The notes beneath the pieces are model-generated. The model saw only the letters and a program-made list of their open reading frames with translations. It was not told the origin of the DNA and ran no database searches. Positions 38,288-50,702 of a stretch of DNA of 64,000 bases are shown piece after piece. Position numbers and translations under genes: made by a program. This DNA comes from Hippophae tibetana (taxonomy: Eukaryota > Streptophyta > Magnoliopsida > Rosales > Elaeagnaceae), in assembly GCA_037013495.1 (NCBI GenBank), contig CM072803.1:49613627-49677626 (forward strand). Reading direction: 5' to 3'. Every line of letters begins with the position of its first letter. Position 1 is the first letter of the stretch.

Positions 38288-38293
38288 AATAAA
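38288..38293 (+). terminator. AATAAA polyadenylation signal
   Basis: The canonical AATAAA occurs in TTGATTCAATAAATGGGAG, preceded by a T-rich, TGTAA-containing far-upstream region. In an LTR this would define the R/U5 border a little downstream. Plant signals are loose, so the exact cleavage site cannot be placed. Confidence 0.55.
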
Positions 38294-38835
38294 TGGGAGT
38301 GCAAATTCCGCTTGGAGTTTTTCCAGCAACGGGAATAGCGTCGAAGTTCTGTAAGGATTTTATTTTCTTTACAGTTATTTTTATGCTTTATTCTTACATG
38401 TTATATTTAATTTGTCTGTGGTTAAATTTAACTGTGCTGGCTATTTAGTAAACATGATGTAATAATAACGTTGTTATGCTTGCGAAATATTAAATAGGTA
38501 AAAATCTCTAAAATGAATTGATTTTATTTTTATTCATGATTTTATATTAAGAATGTTAGAGAGAAATATATTATTTTTCATTACAAACTTAAACCTGAAA
38601 ATTAGATTTTAAGGTTTAGTTATCCGGTCTGATTTAGAGTAGTGCTCTTTTATTTGATGGTACAATCGCCCGGTAGTTAGAGTGAAGCTCTATTTCAAAA
38701 GTTTTTATAAGAATTATTATCTGAAAATGTATTGACAACATGTTTTCGGTAGTGGTTTTAAAACTTGAAAGTTAGTACTCGGATAACTAAATTCTTGGGT
38801 TTAATTTGGACACCTTGAATAAAGTTTAAACTGTC

Positions 38836-38986
38836 TAACCCCACCAAAGGTGGCATTTAAATGGTTCATTTTCAATCTCTTAGAAAAATGAATTAATTTA
38901 ATTAAGCAAATTAGTTATCAACCCCACCCATAGGTGTTAATTGATTTGTTTAGTTAACAAAGAATATCTAACCCCACCAAAGGTGG
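38836..38986 (+). repeat. Three copies of an AACCCCACC...GGTG motif in U5
   Basis: TAACCCCACCAAAGGTGG occurs with the palindromic core CCACCAAAGGTGG at 38841-38853 and 38974-38986. A looser form with CACC CATA GGTG lies at 38925-38936. Each could form a short hairpin. The spacings are about 84 and 49 bp, with different AT-rich sequence between, so this is a dispersed motif rather than a tandem repeat. Confidence 0.65.
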
Positions 38987-39262
38987 TATTCATACAAAAA
39001 AGGGAGAATCAATAAATATCAATTCATATCCTTAATAACCTAGATAATATGAGCAAGCATAATTAACTTAGTTATTATATCCATAAATACTCCGCCATTA
39101 TAAATGATAAAATTTGCATAAATGTTTATTGAATCTATGTTTAATTTTATGTAATTAGATTAAAAACACAAATCCCCAAAATATCGTGACAGGATGTTTA
39201 GGATTTAATTTCGTTTTTAAAAGTTTGAATAATAAATTAAAAACCACACACATTCCTTCCTT

Positions 39263-39383
39263 AGATCGACCTTGGGAGTATACTTATCATTTTCTACGAA
39301 ATGATTCGTGCACTTGCGAGATTTTTATAAATATTAAAACCAAAGTATTTGCGGGAATCGGCGATGCCGGTTTTCGCTCATCA
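39263..39383 (+). other. U5 3' end of the LTR
   Basis: Contains GATCGACCTTGGGAG, then GATTCGTGCACTTGCGAG, a small inverted repeat CGGCGATGCCG, and the terminus GCTCATCA. From memory, strings like GATCGACC and CGTGCACTTGCG shortly before a TCATCA end recur in LTRs of plant Ty3/gypsy elements on the Tat/Athila side. That recollection is the only basis for the lineage call. Confidence 0.5.
39377..39383 (+). repeat. LTR 3' terminal inverted repeat (CTCATCA)
   Basis: Exact reverse complement of the TGATGAG start. Its final A precedes the second CCCAG, which sets the right edge of the element. Confidence 0.9.
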
Positions 39384-39388
39384 CCCAG
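39384..39388 (+). repeat. Target site duplication, right copy (CCCAG)
   Basis: Identical to 37524-37528. Satellite sequence resumes at once with CACTCGCAAATTC, in frame with the monomer phase. Confidence 0.93.
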
Positions 39389-39710
39389 CACTCGCAAATT
39401 CATGCAAATTTTATTACCTCCCTTCCAAATGGAATATGTGATGGAAAATGGTTGTTTTAGACATCATTTGTAAAAAATTTGTTACATAGCTAGCAAAAAC
39501 TGCAATTATGGACGAGGATAATATTTTCCATCATATTTCTCTACTTTTACTGTTAGAATAGGTTTGGAACGAACATTCTTAGGGAGAAAAGGGATAACCA
39601 AAGTCAAATTAATTGCAATGTCATCCAACAAAACAAGAATAACTTATAAATAAGTTAAAAATATTAATGTCAAAAAAGAGTTTTAAATGAGAATTGTTGA
39701 TTTGTTATTT

Positions 39711-41907
39711 AGAATAATGAACAAAATTTGAACTTTTAATAGTTTTGCATCTTAAGACATAGTAAATTTCAATTAAATATATCATAAATAAAAGGAAATA
39801 AAACGTGTAGTATTTATTCCACCAACTTTTTTTTTTAAAATAGACATGAGAAAATGATTATGTTTTATTTCTCCCTTATTTATTTTTCCCATGATCTATG
39901 ATTATTTTTCTTACCTTTGTAAGTCTTAATACCCAGCACTCGCAAATTCATGCAAATTTTATTACCTCCCTTCCAAATGGAAAATGTGATGGGAAATGGT
40001 TGTTTTAGACATCATTTGTAAACTTTTTGTTACATAGCTAGCAAAAATTGCAATTATGGACGAGGATAATATTTTCCATCATATTTCTCTACTTTTTACT
40101 CTTAGAATGGGTTTGGAACGAACATTCTTAGGGAGAAAAGGGATAACCAAAGTCAAATTAATTGCGATGCCATCCAACAAAACCAGAATAACTTATAAAT
40201 AAGTTAAAAATATTAATGTCAAAAAGGAGTTGAAAATGAGAATTGTTTATTTGTTATTTAGAATAATGAACAAAATTTGAAATTTTTATAGTTCTGCATC
40301 TTAAGACATAGTAAATTTCAATTAAATATATCATAAATAAAAGGAAATAAAACGTGTAGTATTTATTCCGCCAACTTTCTTTTTTAAAATAGACATGAGA
40401 AAATGATTATGTTTTATTTCTCCCTTATTTATTTTTCTCCATGATCTATGATTATTTTTTTTACCTTTTTAAGTCTTAATACCCAGCACTCGCAAATTCA
40501 TGCAAATTTTATTACCTCCCTTCCAAATGGAAAATGTGATGGGAAATGGTTGTTTTAGACATCATTTGTAAACTTTTTGTTACATAGCTAGCAAAAATTG
40601 CAATTATGGACGAGGATAATATTTTCCATCATATTTCTCTACTTTTTACTCTTAGAATAGGTTTGGAACAAACATTCTTAGGGAGAAAAGGGATAACCAA
40701 AGTCAAATTAATTACGATGCCATCCAACAAAACCAGAATAACTTATAAATAAGGTAAAAATATTAATGTCAAAAAGGAGTTGAAAATGAGAATTGTTTAT
40801 TTGTTATTTAGAATAATGAACAAAATTTGAAATTTTAATAGTTTTGCATGTTAAGACATAGTAAATTGCAATTAAATATATCATAAATAAAAGGAAATAA
40901 AACCTGTAGTATTTATTCCGCCAACTTTCTTTTTTAAAATATACATGAGAAAATGATTATGTTTTATTTCTCCCTTATTTATTTTTTCCCATGATCTATG
41001 ATTATTTTTTTTACCTTTGTAAGTCTTAATACCCAGCACTCGCAAATTCATGCAAATTTTATTACCTCCCTTCCAAATGGAAAATGTGATGGAAAATGGT
41101 TGTTTTAGACATCATTTGTAAACTTTTTGTTACGTAGCTAGCAAAAATTGCAATTATGGACGAGGATTATATTTTCCATCATATTTCTCTACTTTTTACT
41201 CTTAGAATGGGTTTGGAACCAACATTCTTAGGGAGAAAAGGGATAACCAAAGTCAAATTAATTGCAATGTCATCCAACAAAACAAGAATAACTTATAAAG
41301 AAGTTAAAAATATTAATGTCAAAAAGGAGTTTTAAATGAGAATTGTTGATTTGTTATTTAGAATAATGAACAAAATTTGAACTTTTAATAGTTTTGCATC
41401 TTAAGACATAGTAAATTTCAATTAAATATATCATAAATAAAAGGAAATAAAACGTGTAGTATTTATTCCACCAACTTTCTTTTTTAAAATAGACATGAGA
41501 AAATGATTATGTTTTATTTCTCCCTTATTTATTTTTCCCATGATCTATGATTAGTTTTCTTACCTTTGTAAGTCTTAATACCCAAACTCGCAAATTCATG
41601 CAAATTTTATTACCTCCCTTGCAAATGGAAAATGTGATGGGAAATGGTTGTTTTAGACATCATTTGTAAACTTTTTGTTACATAGCTAGCAAAAATTGCA
41701 ATTATGGACGAGGATAATATTTTCCATCATATTTCTCTACTTTTTACTCTTAGAATGGGTTTGGAACGAACATTCTTAGGGAGAAAAGGGATAACCAAAG
41801 TCAAATTAATTGCGATGCCATCCAACAAAACCAGAATAACTTATAAATAAGTTAAAAATATTAATGTCAAAAAGGAGTTGAAAATGAGAATTGTTTATTT
41901 GTTATTT
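39711..41907 (+). repeat. Four monomers leading into the pentamer array
   Basis: Monomers start at 39711 (GAACTTTTAATAG, CCACCAAC), 40260 (TTTTTATAGTTCTGC, long T tract, GGAACAAACATTC, AAGGTAAAA), 40810 (TTGCATGTTAAG, AAAACCTGTAG, TTACGTAGC, GAGGATTATAT) and 41360 (again GAACTTTTAATAG, CCACCAAC). The trio 39711-41359 is repeated as 41360-43007, 1,649 bp later, with very few differences, giving a local trimer next to the pentamers. Confidence 0.83.
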
Positions 41908-44656
41908 AGAATAATGAACAAAATTTGAAATTTTTATAGTTCTGCATCTTAAGACATAGTAAATTTCAATTAAATATATCATAAATAAAAGGAAATAAAA
42001 CGTGTAGTATTTATTCCGCCAACTTTCTTTTTTAAAATAGACATGAGAAAATGATTATGTTTTATTTCTCCCTTATTTATTTTTCTCCATGATCTATGAT
42101 TATTTTTTTTACCTTTTTAAGTCTTAATACCCAGCACTCGCAAATTCATGCAAATTTTATTACCTCCCTTCCAAATGGAAAATGTGATGGGAAATGGTTG
42201 TTTTAGACATCATTTGTAAACTTTTTGTTACATAGCTAGCAAAAATTGCAATTATGGACGAGGATAATATTTTCCATCATATTTCTCTACTTTTTACTCT
42301 TAGAATAGGTTTGGAACAAACATTCTTAGGGAGAAAAGGGATAACCAAAGTCAAATTAATTACGATGCCATCCAACAAAACCAGAATAACTTATAAATAA
42401 GGTAAAAATATTAATGTCAAAAAGGAGTTGAAAATGAGAATTGTTTATTTGTTATTTAGAATAATGAACAAAATTTGAAATTTTAATAGTTTTGCATGTT
42501 AAGACATAGTAAATTGCAATTAAATATATCATAAATAAAAGGAAATAAAACCTGTAGTATTTATTCCGCCAACTTTCTTTTTTAAAATATACATGAGAAA
42601 ATGATTATGTTTTATTTCTCCCTTATTTATTTTTTCCCATGATCTATGATTATTTTTTTTACCTTTGTAAGTCTTAATACCCAGCACTCGCAAATTCATG
42701 CAAATTTTATTACCTCCCTTCCAAATGGAAAATGTGATGGAAAATGGTTGTTTTAGACATCATTTGTAAACTTTTTGTTACGTAGCTAGCAAAAATTGCA
42801 ATTATGGACGAGGATTATATTTTCCATCATATTTCTCTACTTTTTACTCTTAGAATGGGTTTGGAACCAACATTCTTAGGGAGAAAAGGGATAACCAAAG
42901 TCAAATTAATTGCAATGTCATCCAACAAAACAAGAATAACTTATAAAGAAGTTAAAAATATTAATGTCAAAAAGGAGTTTTAAATGAGAATTGTTGATTT
43001 GTTATTTAGAATAATGAACAAAATTTGAACTTTTAATAGTTTTGCATCTTAAGACATAGTAAATTTCAATTAAATATATCATAAATAAAAGGAAATAAAA
43101 CGTGTAGTATTTATTCCGCCAACTTTCTTTTTTAAAATAGACATGAGAAAATAATTATGTTTTATTTCTCCCTTATTTATTTTTCCCCATGATCTATGAT
43201 TATTATTTTTTTACCTTTGTAAGTCTTAATACCCAGCACTCGCAAATTCATGCAAATTTTATTACCTCCCTTCCAAATGGAAAATGTGATGGGAAATGGT
43301 TGTTTTAGACATCATTTGTAAACTTTTTATTACATAGCTAGCAAAAATTGCAATTATGGACGAGGATAATATTTTCCATCATATTTCTCTACTTTTTACT
43401 CTTAGAATAGGTTTGGAACGAACATTCTTAGGGAGAAAAGGGATAACCAAAGTCAAATTAATTACGATGCCATCCAACAAAACCAGAATAACTTATAAAT
43501 AAGTTAAAAATATTAATGTCAAAAAGGAGTTGAACATGAGAATTGTTTATTTGTTATTTAGAATAATGAACAAAATTTGAAATTTTTATAGTTCTGCATC
43601 TTAAGACATAGTAAATTTCAATTAAATATATCATAAATAAAAGGAAATAAAACGTGTAGTATTTATTCCACCAACTTTCTTTTTTAAAATAGACATGAGA
43701 AAATGATTACGTTTTATTTCTCCCTTATTTATTTTTCCCATGATCTATGATTAGTTTTTTTACCTTTGTAAGTTTTAATACCCAGCACTCGCAAATTCAT
43801 GCAAATTTTATTACCTCCCTTCCAAATGGAAAATGTGATGCGAAATGGTTGTTTTAGACATCATTTGTAAACTTTTTGTTACATAGCTAGCAAAAGTTGC
43901 AATTATGGACGAGGATAATATTTTCCATCATATTTCTCTACTTTTTACTCTTAGAATGGGTTTGGAACAAACATTCTTTGGGAGAAAAGGGATAACCAAA
44001 GTCAAATTAATTGCGATGCCATCCAACAAAACCAGAATAACTTATAAATAAGTTAAAAATATTAATCTCAAAAAGGAGTTGAAAATGAGAATTTTTATTT
44101 GTTATTTAGAATAATGAACAAAATTTGAAATTTTAATAGTTTTGCATCTTAAGACATAGTAAATTTCAAGTAAATATATTATAAATAAAAGGAAATAAAA
44201 CGTGTAGTATTTATTCCGCCTACTTTCTTTTTTAAAATAGACATGAGAAAATGATTATGTTTTATTTCTCTCTTATTTATTTTTCTCCATGATCTATGAT
44301 TATTTTTTTACCTTTTTAAGTCTTAATACCCAGCACTCGCAAATTCATGCAAATTTTATTACCTCCCTTCCAAATGGAAAATGTGATGGGAAATGGTTGT
44401 TTTAGACATCATTTGTAAACTTTTTGTTACATAGCTAGCAAAAATTGCAATTATGGACGAGGATAATATTTTCCATCATATTTCTCTACTTTTTACTCTT
44501 AGAATGGGTTTGGAACGAACATTCTTAGGGAGAAAAGGGATAACCAAAGTCAAATTAATTGCGATGCCATCCAACAAAACCAGAATAACTTATAAATAAG
44601 TTAAAAATATTAATGTCAAAAAGGAGTTGAAAATGAGAATTGTTTATTTGTTATTT
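41908..44656 (+). repeat. Right pentamer HOR, copy 1 (2,749 bp)
   Basis: Monomers start at 41908 (GGAACAAACATTC), 42458 (AAAACCTGTAG, TTACGTAGC, GAGGATTATAT), 43008 (GAACTTTTAATAG, GAGAAAATAATT), 43560 (GATGCGAAATGG, CAAAAGTTGC, TTCTTTGGGAG) and 44108 (TTTCAAGTAAATATATT, CCGCCTAC, TTTCTCTCTT). The same five return at 44657 and 47405. Confidence 0.88.
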
Positions 44657-47404
44657 AGAATAATGAACAAAATTTGAAATTTTTATAGTTCTACATCTTA
44701 AGACATAGTAAATTTCAATTAAATATATCATAAATAAAAGGAAATAAAACGTGTAGTATTTATTCCGCCAACTTTCTTTTTTAAAATAGACATGAGAAAA
44801 TGATTATGTTTTATTTCTCCCTTATTTATTTTTCTCCATGATCTATGATTATTTTTTTTACCTTTTTAAGTCTTAATACCCAGCACTCGCAAATTCATGC
44901 AAATTTTATTACCTCCCTTCCAAATGGAAAATGTGATGGGAAATGGTTGTTTTAGACATCATTTGTAAACTTTTTGTTACATAGCTAGCAAAAATTGCAA
45001 TTATGGACGAGGATAATATTTTCCATCATATTTCTCTACTTTTTACTCTTAGAATAGGTTTGGAACAAACATTCTTAGGGAGAAAAGGGATAACCAAAGT
45101 CAAATTAATCGCGATGCCATCCAACAAAACCAGAATAACTTATAAATAAGTTAAAAATATTAATGTCAAAAAGGAGTTGAAAATGAGAATTGTTTATTTG
45201 TTATTTAGAATAATGAACAAAATTTGAAATTTTAATAGTTTTGCATGTTAAGACATAGTAAATTGCAATTAAATATATCATAAATAAAAGGAAATAAAAC
45301 CTGTAGTATTTATTCCGCCAACTTTCTTTTTTAAAATATACATGAGAAAATGATTATGTTTTATTTCTCCCTTATTTATTTTTTCCCATGATCTATGATT
45401 ATTTTTTTTACCTTTGTAAGTCTTAATACCCAGCACTCGCAAATTCATGCAAATTTTATTACCTCCCTTCCAAATGGAAAATGTGATGGAAAATGGTTGT
45501 TTTAGACATCATTTGTAAACTTTTTGTTACGTAGCTAGCAAAAATTGCAATTATGGACGAGGATTATATTTTCCATCATATTTCTCTACTTTTTACTCTT
45601 AGAATGGGTTTGGAACCAACATTCTTAGGGAGAAAAGGGATAACCAAAGTCAAATTAATTGCAATGTCATCCAACAAAACAAGAATAACTTATAAAGAAG
45701 TTAAAAATATTAATGTCAAAAAGGAGTTTTAAATGAGAATTGTTGATTTGTTATTTAGAATAATGAACAAAATTTGAACTTTTAATAGTTTTGCATCTTA
45801 AGACATAGTAAATTTCAATTAAATATATCATAAATAAAAGGAAATAAAACGTGTAGTATTTATTCCGCCAACTTTCTTTTTTAAAATAGACATGAGAAAA
45901 TAATTATGTTTTATTTCTCCCTTATTTATTTTTCCCCATGATCTATGATTATTATTTTTTTACCTTTGTAAGTCTTAATACCCAGCACTCGCAAATTCAT
46001 GCAAATTTTATTACCTCCCTTCCAAATGGAAAATGTGATGGGAAATGGTTGTTTTAGACATCATTTGTAAACTTTTTATTACATAGCTAGCAAAAATTGC
46101 AATTATGGACGAGGATAATATTTTCCATCATATTTCTCTACTTTTTACTCTTAGAATAGGTTTGGAACGAACATTCTTAGGGAGAAAAGGGATAACCAAA
46201 GTCAAATTAATTACGATGCCATCCAACAAAACCAGAATAACTTATAAATAAGTTAAAAATATTAATGTCAAAAAGGAGTTGAACATGAGAATTGTTTATT
46301 TGTTATTTAGAATAATGAACAAAATTTGAAATTTTTATAGTTCTGCATCTTAAGACATAGTAAATTTCAATTAAATATATCATAAATAAAAGGAAATAAA
46401 ACGTGTAGTATTTATTCCACCAACTTTCTTTTTTAAAATAGACATGAGAAAATGATTACGTTTTATTTCTCCCTTATTTATTTTTCCCATGATCTATGAT
46501 TAGTTTTTTTACCTTTGTAAGTTTTAACACCCAGCACTCGCAAATTCATACAAATTTTATTACCTCCCTTCCAAATGGAAAATGTGATGCGAAATGGTTG
46601 TTTTAGACATCATTTGTAAACTTTTTGTTACATAGCTAGCAAAAGTTGCAATTATGGACGAGGATAATATTTTCCATCATATTTCTCTACTTTTTACTCT
46701 TAGAATGGGTTTGGAACCAACATTCTTTGGGAGAAAAGGGATAACCAAAGTCAAATTAATTGCGATGCCATCCAACAAAACCAGAATAACTTATAAATAA
46801 GTTAAAAATATTAATCTCAAAAAGGAGTTGAAAATGAGAATTTTTATTTGTTATTTAGAATAATGAACAAAATTTGAAATTTTAATAGTTTTGCATCTTA
46901 AGACATAGTAAATTTCAAGTAAATATATTATAAATAAAAGGAAATAAAACGTGTAGTATTTATTCCGCCTACTTTCTTTTTTAAAATAGACATGAGAAAA
47001 TGATTATGTTTTATTTCTCTCTTATTTATTTTTCTCCATGATCTATGATTATTTTTTTACCTTTTTAAGTCTTAATACCCAGCACTCGCAAATTCATGCA
47101 AATTTTATTACCTCCCTTCCAAATGGAAAATGTGATGGAAAATGGTTGTTTTAGACATCACTTGTAAACTTTTTATTACATAGCTAGCAAAAATTGCAAT
47201 TATGGAGGAGGATAATATTTTCCATCATATTTCTCTACTTTTTACTCTTAGAATGGGTTTGGAACCAACATTCTTTGGGAGAAAAGGGATAACCAAAGTC
47301 AAATTAATTGCGATGCCATCCAACAAAACCAGAATAACGTATAAATAAGTTAAAAATATTAATCTCAAAAAGGAGTTGAAAATGAGAATTTTTATTTGTT
47401 ATTT
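44657..47404 (+). repeat. Right pentamer HOR, copy 2 (2,748 bp)
   Basis: Monomers start at 44657, 45207, 45757, 46309 and 46857 and match copy 1 in order and in all class markers. The final monomer has an altered tail (GATGGAAAATGG, TTTATTACATAG, then CCAACATTCTTTGGGAG), suggesting a short conversion patch from a neighbouring class. It includes the private change GGAGGAGG in place of GGACGAGG. Confidence 0.87.
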
Positions 47405-50153
47405 AGAATAATGAACAAAATTTGAAATTTTTATAGTTCTGCATCTTAAGACATAGTAAATTTCAATTAAATATATCATAAATAAAAGGAAATAAAACGT
47501 GTAGTATTTATTCCGCCAACTTTCTTTTTTAAAATAGACATGAGAAAATGATTATGTTTTATTTCTCCCTTATTTATTTTTCTCCATGATCTATGATTAT
47601 TTTTTTTACCTTTTTAAGTCTTAATACCCAGCACTCGCAAATTCATGCAAATTTTATTACCTCCCTTCCAAATGGAAAATGTGATGGGAAATGGTTGTTT
47701 TAGACATCATTTGTAAACTTTTTGTTACATAGCTAGCAAAAATTGCAATTATGGACGAGGATAATATTTTCCATCATATTTCTCTACTTTTTACTCTTAG
47801 AATAGGTTTGGAACAAACATTCTTAGGGAGAAAAGGGATAACCAAAGTCAAATTAATTACGATGCCATCCAACAAAACCAGAATAACTTATAAATAAGGT
47901 AAAAATATTAATGTCAAAAAGGAGTTGAAAATGAGAATTGTTTATTTGTTATTTAGAATAATGAACAAAATTTGAAATTTTAATAGTTTTGCATGTTAAG
48001 ACATAGTAAATTGCAATTAAATATATCATAAATAAAAGGAAATAAAACCTGTAGTATTTATTCCGCCAACTTTCTTTTTTAAAATATACATGAGAAAATG
48101 ATTATGTTTTATTTCTCCCTTATTTATTTTTTCCCATGATCTATGATTATTTTTTTTACCTTTGTAAGTCTTAATACCCAGCACTCGCAAATTCATGCAA
48201 ATTTTATTACCTCCCTTCCAAATGGAAAATGTGATGGAAAATGGTTGTTTTAGACATCATTTGTAAACTTTTTGTTACGTAGCTAGCAAAAATTGCAATT
48301 ATGGACGAGGATTATATTTTCCATCATATTTCTCTACTTTTTACTCTTAGAATGGGTTTGGAACCAACATTCTTAGGGAGAAAAGGGATAACCAAAGTCA
48401 AATTAATTGCAATGTCATCCAACAAAACAAGAATAACTTATAAAGAAGTTAAAAATATTAATGTCAAAAAGGAGTTTTAAATGAGAATTGTTGATTTGTT
48501 ATTTAGAATAATGAACAAAATTTGAACTTTTAATAGTTTTGCATCTTAAGACATAGTAAATTTCAATTAAATATATCATAAATAAAAGGAAATAAAACGT
48601 GTAGTATTTATTCCGCCAACTTTCTTTTTTAAAATAGACATGAGAAAATAATTATGTTTTATTTCTCCCTTATTTATTTTTCCCCATGATCTATGATTAT
48701 TATTTTTTTACCTTTGTAAGTCTTAATACCCAGCACTCGCAAATTCATGCAAATTTTATTACCTCCCTTCCAAATGGAAAATGTGATGGGAAATGGTTGT
48801 TTTAGACATCATTTGTAAACTTTTTATTACATAGCTAGCAAAAATTGCAATTATGGACGAGGATAATATTTTCCATCATATTTCTCTACTTTTTACTCTT
48901 AGAATAGGTTTGGAACGAACATTCTTAGGGAGAAAAGGGATAACCAAAGTCAAATTAATTACGATGCCATCCAACAAAACCAGAATAACTTATAAATAAG
49001 TTAAAAATATTAATGTCAAAAAGGAGTTGAACATGAGAATTGTTTATTTGTTATTTAGAATAATGAACAAAATTTGAAATTTTTATAGTTCTGCATCTTA
49101 AGACATAGTAAATTTCAATTAAATATATCATAAATAAAAGGAAATAAAACGTGTAGTATTTATTCCACCAACTTTCTTTTTTAAAATAGACATGAGAAAA
49201 TGATTACGTTTTATTTCTCCCTTATTTATTTTTCCCATGATCTATGATTAGTTTTTTTACCTTTGTAAGTTTTAATACCCAGCACTCGCAAATTCATGCA
49301 AATTTTATTACCTCCCTTCCAAATGGAAAATGTGATGCGAAATGGTTGTTTTAGACATCATTTGTAAACTTTTTGTTACATAGCTAGCAAAAGTTGCAAT
49401 TATGGACGAGGATAATATTTTCCATCATATTTCTCTACTTTTTACTCTTAGAATGGGTTTGGAACCAACATTCTTTGGGAGAAAAGGGATAACCAAAGTC
49501 AAATTAATTGCGATGCCATCCAACAAAACCAGAATAACTTATAAATAAGTTAAAAATATTAATCTCAAAAAGGAGTGGAAAATGAGAATTTTTATTTGTT
49601 ATTTAGAATAATGAACAAAATTTGAAATTTTAATAGTTTTGCATCTTAAGACATAGTAAATTTCAAGTAAATATATTATAAATAAAAGGAAATAAAACGT
49701 GTAGTATTTATTCCGCCTACTTTCTTTTTTAAAATAGACATGAGAAAATGATTATGTTTTATTTCTCTCTTATTTATTTTTCTCCATGATCTATGATTAT
49801 TTTTTTACCTTTTTAAGTCTTAATACCCAGCACTCGCAAATTCATGCAAATTTTATTACCTCCCTTCCAAATGGAAAATGTGATGGGAAATGGTTGTTTT
49901 AGACATCATTTGTAAACTTTTTATTACATAGCTAACAAAAATTGCAATTATGGACGAGGATAATATTTTCCATCATATTTCTCTACTTTTTACTCTTAGA
50001 ATAGGTTTGGAACGAACATTCTTAGGGAGAAAAGGGATAACCAAAGTCAAATTAATTACGATGCCATCCAACAAAACCAGAATAACTTATAAATAAGTTA
50101 AAAATATTAATGTCAAAAAGGAGTTGAAAATGAGAATTGTTTATTTGTTATTT
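47405..50153 (+). repeat. Right pentamer HOR, copy 3 (2,749 bp)
   Basis: Monomers start at 47405, 47955, 48505, 49057 and 49605. Same order as the previous copies. The last monomer ends with TTTATTACATAGCTAACAAAA, a variant that also appears in the hexamer monomers at 50703, 54000 and 57296, so the pentamer and hexamer systems share donors at their junction. Confidence 0.86.
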
Positions 50154-50702
50154 AGAATAATGAACAAAATTTGAAATTTTTATAGTTCTGCATCTTAAGA
50201 CATAGTAAATTTCAATTAAATATATCATAAATAAAAGGAAATAAAACGTGTAGTATTTATTCCGCCAACTTTCTTTTTTAAAATAGACATGAGAAAATGA
50301 TTATGTTTCATTTCTCCCTTATTTATTTTTCCCATGATCTATGATTAGTTTTCTTACCTTTGTAAGTCTTAATACCCAGCACTCGCAAATTCATGCAAAT
50401 TTTATTACCTCCCTTCCAAATGGAAAATGTGATGGGAAATGGTTGTTTTAGACATCATTTGTAAACTTTTTGTTACATAGCTAGCAAAAATTGCAATTAT
50501 GGACGAGGATAATATTTTCCTTCATATTTCTCTACTTTTTACTCTTAGAATGGGTTTGGAACCAACATTCTTAGGGAGAAAAGGGATAACCAAATTCAAA
50601 TTAATTGCGATGCCATCCAACAAAACCAGAATAACTTATAAATAAGTTAAAAATATTAATGTCAAAAAGGAGTTGAAAATGAGAATTGTTTATTTGTTAT
50701 TT
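50154..50702 (+). repeat. Linking monomer between pentamer and hexamer arrays
   Basis: Carries ATGTTTCATTTCTCCC and CCCATGATCTATGATTAG in its first half, exactly as the next monomer at 50703, but a GGGTTTGGAACC tail. The two adjacent monomers look like a tandem duplication followed by replacement of one tail. Confidence 0.78.

Larger units (their letters stand above)
37529..39383. mobile_element. Solo LTR of a plant LTR retrotransposon (1,855 bp)
   Basis: The element begins TGATGAG and ends CTCATCA, a perfect 7-bp terminal inverted repeat with canonical TG...CA, inside a perfect 5-bp CCCAG duplication. No second copy of the terminal sequence, no primer-binding site, no polypurine tract and no gag or pol reading frame is seen within it, so it reads as a solo LTR left by LTR-LTR recombination. 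The layout suggests U3 (to about 38120), R (with hairpin and AATAAA) and a long U5. The U5 end (GATCGACC..., then GATTCGTGCACTTGCGAG) resembles what I recall of non-chromoviral Ty3/gypsy LTRs of plants (Tat/Athila side); this lineage call is tentative. The clean duplication and single occurrence suggest a fairly young insertion. Transcription is inferred to read left to right. Confidence 0.88.
37303..39710 (+). repeat. One satellite monomer interrupted by the LTR
   Basis: The monomer parts are 37303-37528 and 39389-39710, with the inserted element and one copy of the 5-bp target duplication between them. Their lengths sum to 226 + 322 = 548 bp, precisely one monomer, so the insertion caused no deletion. 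The left part carries TTTTTAAGTC. The right part carries AAAACTGCAATT and ends GAATTGTTGATTTG, all right-domain variants. Confidence 0.93.

Noticed and set aside
37529-39383. Helitron, MITE or complete small non-autonomous LTR element instead of a solo LTR
   Set aside because: The 5-bp duplication with TG...CA ends argues against a Helitron, and the U3-R-U5 layout against a MITE. No internal direct repeat of the terminal sequence was found, so a complete element with two short LTRs is not supported.
39186-39473. 95-codon frame crossing the right LTR edge into satellite
   Set aside because: It spans the insertion junction and the target duplication, so it is a chance fusion of two unrelated non-coding sequences.
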